This document shows, one piece after another, positions 35,247 to 46,700 of a DNA stretch of 64,000 bases. Both the position numbers and the translations under genes were made by a program. The notes beneath the pieces were generated by a model that made no database searches, was not told the DNA's origin, and was given only the letters and a program-made list of their open reading frames with translations. How positions within the stretch are numbered: position 1 is the stretch's first letter; each line of letters opens with the position of its first letter. Source of the DNA: Collybiopsis luxurians FD-317 M1 (lineage: Eukaryota; Basidiomycota; Agaricomycetes; Agaricales; Omphalotaceae); assembly GCA_000827265.1 (NCBI GenBank), contig KN834750.1, positions 682,001 to 746,000 on the forward strand, in the 5' to 3' direction.

Positions 35247-37703
35247 ATGGGCAACTCACAATCTCAAAACAACCCTGCCAGTCCCCATCCTTCCTCTGCT
35301 CTCGGCTCTAGACGATATCCCACTCCAAGGCCTAGAACATCTCTCACCAGCAGTAATTCTCCCAGAAGGTCCAGTTCTTTGCGCTCTTCCACTCGTCCTC
35401 AGTCCCCCCCTTCCCCGTCTCATGCTTCCCTAAGGGCACCGAGAGCTCCAAATCCTGGCGCGAGTCGCTCAAGAGAAAAGGAAATTAGAGACAGAGATAA
35501 AGAAGGTCGAGGGATCCGCGTCCACCATTCTCTCAGAACAAAGAAAAAGAGTCTGGAACTCCCAGATTTGGCTCCAGCCGAATTTTCTCTCTCTCAGGCT
35601 GTTCCTATTCCAGTCCCAGGCAGATATCAGGCTTTTTCTCCTCCGCCACTCTCTGACTTTGTAGATGATCCCTCCGAACAAAGCAGAAGCAGATCACAGT
35701 CTCGAACTAGACAGAACAATGAAACAGGAGATGATTCCATCTCCGAAAAGGCAGATCTCCCATATCAGCCCATCGTCATCCGTTCATCCATACCTTTCCC
35801 TATCAATCTACAAAAGATTGTCGTGCAGCAGGCTCTGCAAGCTCAAGCTTCTTCAACCCCGACTTTTCCTTCTTTAACATCCTCTACTCAATTTTCAAGT
35901 CCAAGTAGGATTAACCCCCAACCAAGCGAAGGGGAGACAACCTACCTTGTCAAGATCACCTGGCGTGGCGGAGGGGAGGAAGTGCTCCTCGCCAGAGCCG
36001 GGGACGACGATTGGAATGGGAGACGCAAGATGGACAGAGAGGAGCCAGGGATAGTAGCAGCCGCTGACGGTGAGCCGAAAAAGGATGCATCGGATGGAGG
36101 CAAGGTCATTGATTCCGCCACGATGATGGAGGACACTGGAGGTTCAGAAACTGCTGCTCCCGTTGCCTCAAACCCTACTCCAATATTCAGCACTATAATC
36201 GCTCTTCCCAGAGGAACTCATCACCTCCGTTTCATCGTTGATGGTCAACAGCGCGTCGCTGACGATCTACCCACCGCAGTAGATGATAACGGTTCCCTCG
36301 CCAACTATGTCGCCGTCGGATTGGGAGATGTAGAACCCGATACAACCTCCGACGGCAGTTCTGGCTCACATCCTGAACTATCGGAACTGGCTGATTCTAC
36401 AGTTCCGGTAGAGGTGGAAGTAGAGGCTTCAGAGATCACCCCGAGACCCACGGATGTCACCTCCTTTCCTCAAGTCGAAGAGTACCCGAGAATAGACAGC
36501 CATTCGTCCTTCTGGAACGACAATAACAGCGAACCTCCATCATTGTCGTCTTCGCCTACCATGCAATCGGGGGCAGGGATTCTCAGTCCGTTGACACCTG
36601 TTACGAATGGTATGAGAGCCAGTCCCGCTTTCGAGAATCGAACTAAATCTACTTTGGTTGCAGCATCTACCGGAAATACCACCAAAGTGAAGTCTAAAAC
36701 AAAATCAACGACCCACGAACGTAAATGGACGCAAGAAATTCCACTTGAATTACTGGAAGCTGCTACAGAAGAAGAGAATTATTTGGCGTACCAAAATGAG
36801 GTTGAGAATGCTCATGCGTAAGTCGTTACTTGTTTTTTTTTACTGTTCTCACTTTAATTGTCTAACTCCTCTGTTCTGCAGCTCCGGCCACCGACACGTA
36901 ACAGGCTTCGTCCCCCTCCCCAATATCCCTCCTGCTCCGCGTCTTCCGCGCCATCTCGAGAAACTCATACTGAATTCCCCGGTTTTACCTTCCACTCCAA
37001 AAGGTCCGGGATCGCCTTCAACATCTTCAGCAACATCGAGAGTGAACAGTCCGAGAACGCCTAGTTCGGCCTTGACTGGCCAGCAGATGACTAACACTTC
37101 ATCCGGTGGCGGAAATGGAGGAAGGGGACACGGAGGAGGGAGTGGTTCTGGAAGTTATGCGGGACTTGGCCCGGGCGGGTTAGTAGGTGAAAGAACTTCT
37201 CGGGAACCCCAGAGGGAGAGGCATAGCCCCTCCCGAGAAGGGAGGAGGAGAGAGAGGGAATGGAAGAGCATAAGTATGGCTATGAATGAAGGTGCCGCGC
37301 AGGAAGCTGAGAAGGAAAGATCAAAGGATTCAAGGGAAGATACGGATAGACCGCTACCGGTGACCACCGCGAGTGGTACCAACGTTTCCCAGGTGGTTCA
37401 GGAGAGACCAAGATCAGCGCCGTCCCCATCCCCGTCTTATGATAAGCAGGAAATTCAGCCCTCGTTCGCTGACCTTCCAACCATCGCTGACGATACTTCT
37501 GTCCTCCCAGTCCCCTCCCACGCCGTGTTACACCATCTGTGTACGAGCGCGATCAAGAATGGGATGTTGGCTGTCGGAGGTACGGTCAGGTACCGGAAGA
37601 AGGTGAATATTGCAATGTTTCGGGACGTCTTGTCTTGTGCTAAAAATTTGTTTTCGTCTCTCTATAGTTCGCCACGACGATTTATTACAAGCCTACTTCA
37701 TAG
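35247..37703 (+). CDS. SNF1/AMPK complex beta subunit (GAL83/SIP2 type)
   Basis: Regulatory scaffold of the SNF1 kinase, governing glucose derepression. The start at 35247 gives MGNSQSQ, with Gly2 and Ser6 fitting N-myristoylation. A disordered Ser/Pro-rich region of about 220 residues precedes an AMPK-type glycogen-binding module (YLVKITWRGGGEEVLLA and DDDWNGRRKM, residues about 232-262) that is interrupted by about 45 acidic residues before FSTIIALPRGTHHLRFIVDG and DDLPTAVDDNGSLANYV. The C-terminal ASC/AMPKBI domain starts at WTQEIPLELLEAATEEENYL, spans an intron at about 36819-36881, has a long disordered insert, and ends with PSHAVLHHLCTSAIKNGML and, after a last intron, FATTIYYKPTS (TAG at 37701). 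Confidence 0.92.
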
Positions 37704-38252
37704 ATACCTCGGTACAACCTCTTCTCGATTTATCCTGGCCGTGCTTGAGCGGTCATAGGAAAATGAAACCCAAATTCTTGGGAGTGCCGGTATCCGTGCT
37801 TTGAATTTATTGGCGGAAGCCGGCATCTTTTGTTCAGTTGTAAATTCAGAATTTCGGATTCGTTTGCTCGGTTACTAATATAATGGTGTGCGGGGTAAAG
37901 GAATGGACGGAGAACAGGAGATTAACACGATGTACGAGGGCAGGCTCTAGTTCAGCGGTAAGGGGGTAGCATACAAGAGAGTTGAGGGTCCGCATGCAGA
38001 ATTGTGAAGATGTAAGAATTCAGAATAGCTTGTTTGTCTGCTCTAGGAATTGTATCATACTGAGGTACGAAATCTCTAAAAAAGCCGGACTTTGTATATA
38101 GAATATGTATGAACAGGAAGGAAAAGCCAGAAAGACTACCCGAACAACCTCTTTGAACTTTCGCCATCAACCATTGCTTCACTGAACTAGTTTAGTCGTG
38201 CTTCTTTTCATCTCATCGTTCCTTCCCCATTGCTGGCTGTGGTTTGCTTCAA
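37704..38252. other. Convergent intergenic region AMPK beta / ABP1
   Basis: About 550 bp between converging stops. A stretch at about 37948-37958 resembles a tRNA A box, but no B box or cloverleaf follows. No gene is called. Confidence 0.45.
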
Positions 38253-41018
38253 TTACTCTGGCAATTGGACATAGTTGGCTGTGGAAAAGGCAGTTAATAT
38301 ATTATCGAATAAGAAGCAGAGCAACAATTGAGGCCCGTATGACATGAGGAGAAACCCCGACTTACCAGGGAACAATCCAGCCTCTGCACTTCCACCCTGT
38401 ACCCTTCCACTCCACCAATCATCACTGACGGCATCGATGTCAATGATGACATCGCCCTCTTTGAATGTCAACTCGTTGTCTTCCGCAGCGTCGTAGTCAT
38501 ATAATGCGATGGCATACACACTTCCTTCGACTCCAGCTTCGTCATGTCCTGAATGAACTGGTTCCGCTTCAGGCTCTGGCTCCGGAGAAGGCGCCCTAGG
38601 CGATACCACTGGAGCGACAGGAGCGGGAGGAGGTGGGGGTGGTGGAGGAGGCGGAGGAGGAGGAGGAGCATCGGCACCGAACGAAGGGGCAGATGTAGCA
38701 GCGGCAGGCGGGGGTGGAGGCGGAGGAGGCGGAGGAGGAGGCGGCGGTGCAGCAACAGCGGCCGCAGAGGAAAAGGAGCCTGGGGGAACAGATTCGACGA
38801 TCTCGACGTAGTTTGCTGCAAATAAAAAAAGTAGGTTAGCAGACTGATAAAAAGCAGAAAGACAAAATGTGAAAAGAAATCATAATGTGAAAGACAGCAC
38901 AGCCACCTACTACCTGTCCCGGTCAGAGTAGAGCGAATAACTGCTTCAGTTATGTCCATCGAAAGACCAGTTTTTCGGAAAGCAGCAGCAATGCAAGAGC
39001 TTCGCAAATTGTGACGTTTAGAATGCAACACTCACCGGGAAACATGCCCTCATCGCCATTCGGTCCAAGTCCACCCCACCAACCTTCGTCAAGCTCTTCA
39101 ATCCGCTGAATTAATTGGCCTTCTAAGAGACTGAGCTCGTTGGATTCGGCTGCCTGTGGGTGCACAGACAGAGATCATATGAAGACAACAGGACGCAATT
39201 GAGTAAAAGCCCGGTGAACAGACGATGGACACGGAACAAGTCGCGAAAAGAGGGTTAGAGAAAAGGGAAAAACAAAGTAAGTCAGTATTGATTTTGTTGC
39301 CAGGAGCATATCGAGCAAGGGGAAGTACTCGATATCGTAGACGAACGAGCGCACCTCATAATCATACAATACAATCGCGCAAATTCCTTCTCCTTCAACT
39401 GGCCCTCTTTGCTCTTGCCTAGACTCAGGCTCAGGCTCAGGTTCCTTTGGAACAATTCCAGGAGCCACAGGAGGAGGTGGTGGAGGTGGTGGCGGGGGTG
39501 GTGGTGGCGGTGAAGCGGCCTCGGGCTCAGCTTCAGGCTCAGCTTCGACGGGAGGTTGAGTGGGAATTGGCCTGGCGGCGCTCGGAACAGGTGGAGGCCT
39601 TACTGCGGAAGGTATTGGCGGAGGTGCCGGTGCCGATGGGGCATCCCAATTATCTTCGTCATCGTTTTCGTCTGGTTCGTCTGGTTCGTCTTTGGCTAAA
39701 ACTGGAGATGCTCGAGGAGCGAAACCTCCACCACCGAGTTTCATGGCACCGAAACCACCTACGATTGAACGAGCTGAGGGAGCTGTCGATGGCGTGGAGG
39801 ATGGGACTGGGCGCGGAGCAGTTGGAGTGGGAGGAGCAGGGGAAGTAGCAAAGGCAGGGGAGGCAGGTGACTTCACCACACTGGCAGTAGCATCGTGACT
39901 TTTTTGTTCCTCCTCCTCGGCCTGCTTCTTGGCCAGCGCTTGGCGTTGAGACCAAGTCAACTTGCCAGAGCCGCCGACAGCGCCTGAGGGGCGAATAGGC
40001 GAAGGAGTAGACTGTGCCGCCTGGGCTTCCTGAGCCTTTTGCTCGAAGGGATTCTTCAGTTTACCGGGTTTGGGAAGAGATACGGGTGTGTAGGCAGTAC
40101 CGACTGGGGCAATGAGATCATCGGGAGAGTATGGTTTCGTGGGCACCGTTGACGAAGGAACGGGGGCAGCAGAAGAAGGGGGAGGCGCAGATGGAGTCGG
40201 CGCCGCGGACTTGGTTGAAACAAAAGACGAGAAGCCGCCAGCGGGTCTCGAAGCAGCTGGGGAAGGTGCCGGTGCAGCAGGAGCTTTGAATTCCTCTTCA
40301 GGCCATGCATCGGCTGGGGCGGTCTGTCGCGCCGCACCATATAACGATGCTGCGGGTTTTGCTGTTGGCGCCGGACTGGGTCTTGATGCCGTTGGCGGTG
40401 CAGGGGGTTTTTGACTCCTCAGAGCTGCCATATCAACCTTTCCCACAGGCTGATATCCTGAGCCAACATTTGGTACAATCTTGGGGACAGACCAGGGAGC
40501 AGATGGGGCTGCATATGAAGGATTTTGTTGTTGAAACGAGTATTTCGCACCAGACGCAGCTTCAACTCGTTTCATTATGACGGATGGTGCTACATCTGAC
40601 TAGAGGGCGAGTTGGTGATTGTGAGCGATAGTTGAGAAAGACTGCTGACCTCATTCCTGGCACTGATCACAACATGCGCGCCTTTCAAAAAGTCTGCAAC
40701 TTTTGCAGCATGGCTGGCAAATAAACCCTTCTTGGACTCGGGAACACCATCTCCACACCAATTGATCAGGACAAACTTGGGCAGCTGGCTTCCTGGATCA
40801 GTTACTCGGGCAAAAGCGTATTGGATGCGGCCATCGTAAAATTCATCTTCAAGTTCAGAGAGACCACCCGAGCCAGTGCTTTGAACTTTGAGAGAAGAAG
40901 GACCAGAAGGAGCAGGAGAAAAGGAAGTAGTATAGATGGCCCAGTCTATATCTGAAGAAGAATTGATAATATCGAGATAAGTGGACCTAATAGAGGGATC
41001 CGTAAGCTGAAGGGACAT
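38253..41018 (-). CDS. ABP1: Actin-binding protein ABP1 (drebrin-like; ADF-H plus two SH3 domains)
   Basis: Cortical actin-patch protein linking F-actin and Arp2/3 to endocytosis. The start at 41018 gives an ADF-homology domain (LTDPSIRSTYLDIINSSSDI, then PKFVLINWCGDGVPESKKG and FASHAAKVADFLKGAHVVI). A Pro/Ala/Ser-rich middle of about 400 residues follows, with WSQRQALAKKQAEEEE as an acidic/helical patch and poly-Pro runs. The first SH3 is ICAIVLYDYEAAESNELSL to FPANYVEIVE across introns. Between the SH3 domains are two more poly-Pro runs encoded by GGTGGA-type repeats. The second SH3 (YAIALYDYDAAEDNELTF to FPANYVQLPE) ends the protein. Two tandem SH3 domains are more than the single one in budding yeast Abp1. 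It diverges from RAM1 with 68 bp between starts. Confidence 0.93.
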
Positions 41019-41086
41019 GGTGGTTGAGAAGAAGGAGCAGTCAATGGATTAAGCGCCGGTTATTGTGAACTTGAACCACAACCACC

Positions 41087-42420
41087 ATGGTCTTTACAGA
41101 CGACAATTATCCTTCTCCAACCTCCATTTCTCAAAAGTCAACTCTAGCTCTACTCGCTAAGCCTACTCCCTCGGACTCTTCTAAGATATCTCAGGGTATT
41201 CTCGATATCAACTCTCATCTCGGCTTTCTAGGTCGAAACCTTCTCCAAGGTCTCCCTGCGAGATATACATCCCAAGATGCTTCACAGCCCTGGCTACTTT
41301 TTTGGTCTCTCCAGTCCCTAAGTTTGCTAAAAGTCGAGCTAGACGAAGGAAATAAGAAGAAAACTGCCCAGACCATACTAGCCATGCAGAACCAGATTGA
41401 AGGTGGATTTGGCGGGGGACCGGGTCAGGCATCTCATCTGCTGCCGACTTATGCCGCTATCTGTACCCTCGCCATAGTAAGCTCCCCTTCAGGCATCAAT
41501 CGCCGCCTTCTCTACAACCTTTTCCTTTCCCTCAAAGAACCTGATGGATCCTTCCGTGTATCCTCAAACGGAGAAGTTGACGTTCGCGGCGTGTACTGTC
41601 TACTCGCAGCCGCGAAATTAACCGGTATAATGACGGAAGAACTGGTCAAAGGTACGAGAGAGTGGTTGGTTGGTTGTCAGACTTTTGAAGGTGGATTCGC
41701 ATCCGGGGCCATGGATATTGGTAACGGGAGGGCTGCCCCCTTAGGTGAAGCGCATGGAGGTTATACGTTCTGTGCCCTGGCGGCCTGGGTTCTATTGGAG
41801 TTGGAATTTCCGTCACCATCCAAGTCCCAACCCAGAATAAATCTCAAAAACCTCCGTCGTTGGCTCGTCAACATGCAAGGAGGTGAAGAGGAATTATTTG
41901 GGTTCCGTGGACGGACGAATAAACTAGTCGATGGATGCTATTCGTGGTGGGTTGGAGGATGCTTCGAGCTGCTGGATAAATTAGAAGCGGTCGAGAGGGA
42001 GAGTGAGATGATATGGAATCCTGGTGGGTTGAAAGAATATATTCTTTATGCTGCGCAGCATCAGGCAGGGGGTTTGCGGGATAAGCCACCGAAGTGAGTT
42101 CATTCCTGCGCTACTCGTTACGAGATCCTACACGACACGTCATTAGATCGCCGGATATGTACCACACGTTATACTGCCTCGCTGGATTGTCAGCAGCCCA
42201 GTACGCGTTGCAATCACATGCACCGATAACATCCTCCTCCTCGTCACCACCACAAGCCCAATCTGCACTCAACTCCACTTCCAGCCAAACAAATCCACCA
42301 TCACCACCACCACCAAGTCTTAATGCCACCGATCCCCTGTTCAACCTCACCCGAACACATGCGGAGGCGATGATGGAGTATTTTAGAAGTGGGGAGGGGT
42401 CAAAGGTTGATTTCAGGTAG
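41087..42420 (+). CDS. RAM1: Protein farnesyltransferase beta subunit RAM1
   Basis: Catalytic zinc subunit that farnesylates CaaX proteins such as Ras and mating pheromones. The alpha-alpha barrel repeats are clear: GGFGGGPGQASHLLPTYAAI, LFLSLKEPDGSFRV, DVRGVYCLLAAAKL, CQTFEGGFASGA, EAHGGYTFCALAAW, and FGFRGRTNKLVDGCYSWWVG. The zinc ligands are all visible: Asp and Cys in LVDGCYSWW and His in MYHTLYCLAGL after a single intron (about 42094-42150). A Ser/Pro-rich stretch follows, and the frame ends at 42420 with the conserved NLTRTHAEAMMEYF helix. At about 425 residues it is normal for fungal Ram1. The start at 41087 is the only reasonable ATG, 68 bp from the ABP1 start. Confidence 0.96.
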
Positions 42421-42783
42421 ACGGACAATAGTGGAAGAAAAAAAAAAGATGTTATGATTCTGTCTTTACGCTTATATTTGAAATTTTTTAGGGATCTGGA
42501 GGAATCATGTATGGTCTAATCCTTTCAAGTTTCACGATGCAACCGAAATGAAGTCAAGTTGTAATGAATAAATAAACAGGCGGCGAAACACACTTTATTT
42601 TTCCTTTCGTGCTGCTCCAGATCCTCTACAGAGTTCTTTGTCTCGGGGCAAGTCACATATCCACAAATCGTGTCGTCGGTTGAAAATTTGAAGAACGGTT
42701 CGAACATTATGTATCGGAATGGAGTGATCGGTAAAATAACAAAGGAAGTCGGCCAAATGAGGGGACGGACGATGAGATAAATT

Positions 42784-42978
42784 TTATTCATAAGTAGGAG
42801 CTCGAAAGAATCGTTGTTCCTGGGCCTCTGGGCGTTGATAAACTACTGATCCGGCACATACGTCTATCAAATGATACCGTCGGGAACGAATTTTTAAGGC
42901 TACGAGATTGCTTATTGCTAGTCCATACGAGATGGGCAAGTTCCATGCGATCTTTCGCTTCCACGGAGACTCCTGCAT
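42784..42978 (-). CDS. Doubtful small ORF
   Basis: From the ATG at 42978 a frame of 64 codons runs to 42784, and the same frame is open upstream to about 43101, into the MITE-like element. The peptide (MQESPWKRKIAWNLPISYGL onward, ending RFFRAPTYE) has a mildly hydrophobic centre and reads like protein, but I recognise no family. It could be the last exon of a small gene, a decayed fragment, or chance. AG acceptors precede the ATG, but I could not find a convincing first exon. Confidence 0.2.
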   Translation of the reverse strand: MQESPWKRKIAWNLPISYGLAISNLVALKIRSRRYHLIDVCAGSVVYQRPEAQEQRFFRAPTYE

Positions 42979-43094
42979 GAGAGAATGGAGGTAAGTACTG
43001 AAAGACCCCAAAATTTCCTGCCTATAAACATTTGGTTGCGACGGAGGAAACCGTTTGGCGGGAGTGCATATTTTATCAAACGGAGGTATCGGCG

Positions 43095-43250
43095 TCACCA
43101 AAATGTCCCAAACTTTATATCGTATGAGATAGAGTTATACTGACCTTATTTTGAAGAAATGGGGTTTTATAATACCGTGATAACTCCCAAAATCTGGTAT
43201 AATGGCCATATCACACCAATGTAGGTTTAAAGTTTGGGACATTTTGGTGA
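43095..43250. mobile_element. MITE-like element with 23-bp perfect terminal inverted repeats
   Basis: The 23 bases at 43095-43117 (beginning TCACCAAAATGTCCC) are repeated exactly in reverse complement at 43228-43250. The 110-bp interior is AT-rich and non-coding. The total of 156 bp fits a miniature inverted-repeat element, or a long hairpin. Flanks (GGCG on the left, TGAG on the right) show no clear target-site duplication, so the insertion may be old or the true ends may differ. It lies about 500 bp upstream of the zinc-cluster gene. Confidence 0.7.
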
Positions 43251-43748
43251 TGAGTCGGAATGATTCACTATCCTTACACAAATGAATGGCTCAGATGAAC
43301 TGAGCTAAAAATTATATTTCTCCTCTTAGCTCACAATGTAGACTCTAAGGTCGTCGATCCGATTGGGCGAATGAACTTGACATTAAACCGAACAGAGCAC
43401 CAAAGCTTTTTCAATGGCATTCCGAAGGTCCCGGTGTATGTGCTGACATTCCGGCACAAAAGCCGTGTCGGAGGTATGTCATGGAAATTTATGCCGAGTT
43501 CAAAGACGAAGTCGACGGAACCTTTGAGTTGGATTGATCCTCAGTTTCACCGCCCAACGCAACGGGTGGCAGAACCAGTTTGCATATGCGTCCTATTCAA
43601 TGATTAGACTAGAGATTGTACCGAATGTTGTGGCGATGTTATCGGCGTGGACGACATTCCGACCGATGATTGCAACTCCACCCCACCCTGTGCATGTAAG
43701 TATTGTTTGCTTACTGTTCGGAGATACCACAGATATATAAAGGTGTTC

Positions 43749-46700
43749 ATGGCGAAAATCCATCTGAAATTTTTTGGAACGATGTTAGCTTCCAATGATA
43801 CCCAGCTAAAACTTTACGATGAACCTCCTGGAGGGTTCAAAAAAAGACGGCTGCAGAACGCTTGTGATATGTGCAAGAAGGTGAAGATTCTGAATAATAT
43901 GTGTACTTGGAGGACGGAAGACTGATATGCTTCGTTCTTGCAGCGAAAGAGTAGGTATCCTTACTATTTGGGTCGATAACTTACTCAGGCCTTGTTATTT
44001 TAGTTCGATGTAAGGAGGCTTCAATCTCGATATCGTCGATGTCCAAATAATCGTATTTCCTAGGCGATAGTTCCAAGATGCCGGGATTCATCTGTTCCAA
44101 TTGCAAGGCCTTTGTGAGCTCGATTCCGAGTTACCCCTTTCAGATTTCTAAAAAGGCTTTGTCCTGTCATGCAGAACTGTGAATGCACTCATAGCTCCTC
44201 AAATGTGAAAAAGGTATTCTGTTTCTCGTCAGATCAATGTGAAAGTTACTTAGCCCAGCGTTCATTAGAAGAAAACTACTCTTGTGAATACAATCAGTCC
44301 AACAGCAGCGGGTGAACCCGCTTCCAACAATGATCCTTTCACTGGATCTACTCTCAAATTAAGTGGAGATACATTCACGTTTGCCAAACGCCAGATATCA
44401 GTTATCCTTGACACGCCTTCGTATCATGTTCCGATGGACGACCACACCTTTCTCCTCCGCCTACTCACTGAGATCGCGGCGTATGCAAGGTCGTTGGAGA
44501 CTGCTTTATCAGATTCCAGTACAAGGCCCTCGAGATCTCCTTCTCCTGTTCCGACTCATTCCTTGAATTCTAGCATAAATCCGAGCCACCCAAAGGACCC
44601 TTTGTCTCTTTACTCGGAGCCGTCGTACCAAGGACATGGAACATCGCCTGGTAGCTCTTCAGATAACCAGGACTCAATTGACCTGCATCTAGGTCTTATT
44701 GATATAGAGCTTGCAGACAACGTGAAGAAACTCGAACTCGACGCAAGTAGAGACAGTTTTTTCGGTGGCTCAAGCCAGTTGGCACTGATGAAGACTGCAA
44801 TCAAGATCAAGGAGGAGTATTCAACTAATTCGCGAAATTCAAACGATCTTGACGGTGGTGCAGCTTCGATTCCGCACGAAGGCAGAAAAGTGGATTTAGA
44901 AAAAAAGAGTCTTTCGCCTCCATCTTCAATAAATGCTTGCAACAACCCCAAAAAGCGGCCAGCATTCTGGAATGTGCATCCCGTAGGTTCAATCCCTTCC
45001 ATTCCTTTTGGACTGATTTACCAACTCTCGACACATTTTTGTTCCCAGTGGCAACATCTTGCGACGCAGACCTCCCTTCCGGAGTTGGAATTTCCTCCGC
45101 CTTCCCTCCTCGACTCGCTTGTCAATTACTATTTTATAAAGCGTAACCGAATGTTGCCCCTCCTTCATCGACCCACGTTCCAACAAGGACTGGACACTCA
45201 TTTGCACAGACGCGATCGAGCATTTGGTGAGTTGGTGCTGTCAGTTTGCGCGATTGGGGCGAGATATTCGCGTGACGAGAGAGTGTACGATGGACGTGCA
45301 AGCAAAAATTCTGAAGAACGGGAACACAGCATCGGTGAGCACCCGGGTTATTTGATTTGAATGCTCTTCGGAACTCAATTCTGCTTTTTTACCTAGGTTG
45401 GAAATATATCAACCAGATTGGTTCAATGGAAGAGTTTATGCCGCAAAGCGCACTGTATAAGGTGCAAACTATATGCGTAAGTCTACCTTTTTTTTTTTAC
45501 ACTAGCCTCAAGTTATCTCATTCTCGCGCTCAAGAACTTGATTGTATTCCTCTCAACAACCTCCATGCAGCGTCCGATCTGGGCTCTCCTCGCTATCGGT
45601 GTGCGACATGCTCAAGCTGTCGGTGCGCACCGACGGACTTTCCTTGGAACAAAACCCAGTGTCAAACAGGAACTATGGAAGAGAGCTTTTTGGGCTTTGG
45701 TTTTTCTTGATTCTTTTACGAGTGCATATTTGGGCAGGCCGAAGGCAACGGATCCTGCAGAGTGAGTTCATCGAGAATTATGACTATTTTTCGAAATGTT
45801 CAACTACTGAAATTGTCTTCTTTAGATACGACCTGGATCTGCCAATTGAATGTGACGACGAGTACTGGGAGCATCCTGATCCTGACAAAGCATTCAAGCA
45901 ACCCACCGGGCACCCATCGTCAGTTGTGCATTGGACGACTCTGTTGAAGCTGGTGGATATCCTTGCATTTGCGCAAAGGAGCCTTGTAAGGTCTCGAGTG
46001 TTCTCCTAATGGACTGACTTACTCATAAAAGATTTTCTAAGTATTCGGTGAAGAAGCCTCCAGAATTATGGAGCTCCTCAAATTCGTGGGCCTCATCCTG
46101 GGACCAAAAGGTTCTTGTAGAGTTGGACTTCGCTTTGAATATTTGGGTTGATAATATACCGGATCATCGTACGTTGAATTTGAACTTTCCTTTCTCCAGC
46201 AATACTCTAATCTTCCTTCCTGGATAGTGCGTTGGGATCCACACAGGGAAGACCCACTATTTTTTGACCAATCATGTTTATTGTACAGTACATACTATTT
46301 TGTGCAGATCCATGCTCATAGGTAAGCTGTCAATTTTTTAATTGTAGCTCTGCTTTATCGAAGACACAGGCCTTTCATTCGCCCCGGAACTATGTCTCCA
46401 TGGAGTCCACAGGAGCAGCGTCAGCGCCGCTCAGGCATTTCATACCCATCGCTAGCTGTGTGCGCTAATGCTGCCCGCTCATGTTTACATTTACTAGACC
46501 TTCATTCAAGAAGAAGCGGAGGCGCTTCCCCAATTTCTCTGAGCTCTACTTCTAGCTCTGACTCTACCTTATCTGATCCTCTACCAACCCCATTAACCAC
46601 CTTCCCAGTAGCCATATTTAACTCCGCGATCATGATACTTATGAACCTTTGGACTGGCAAGCGTCTTGGAATGACAGTGGATCCTCGGAGAGAATTGCAG

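Larger units (their letters stand above)
42421..43748. other. Long intergenic region between RAM1 and the Zn2Cys6 gene
   Basis: About 1.3 kb, the longest non-coding stretch here. It contains a MITE-like inverted-repeat element (43095-43250) and a weak minus-strand open frame (42784-42978). The rest is featureless to me. The end near 43.7 kb should be the promoter of the zinc-cluster gene. Confidence 0.5.

Noticed and set aside
37940..38020. Possible tRNA (A-box-like TAGTTCAGCGG)
   Set aside because: No B box of the GGTTCRANTCC type and no cloverleaf pairing follows.
38553..38825. Arg-rich plus-strand frame
   Set aside because: Antisense of the ABP1 poly-proline linker.
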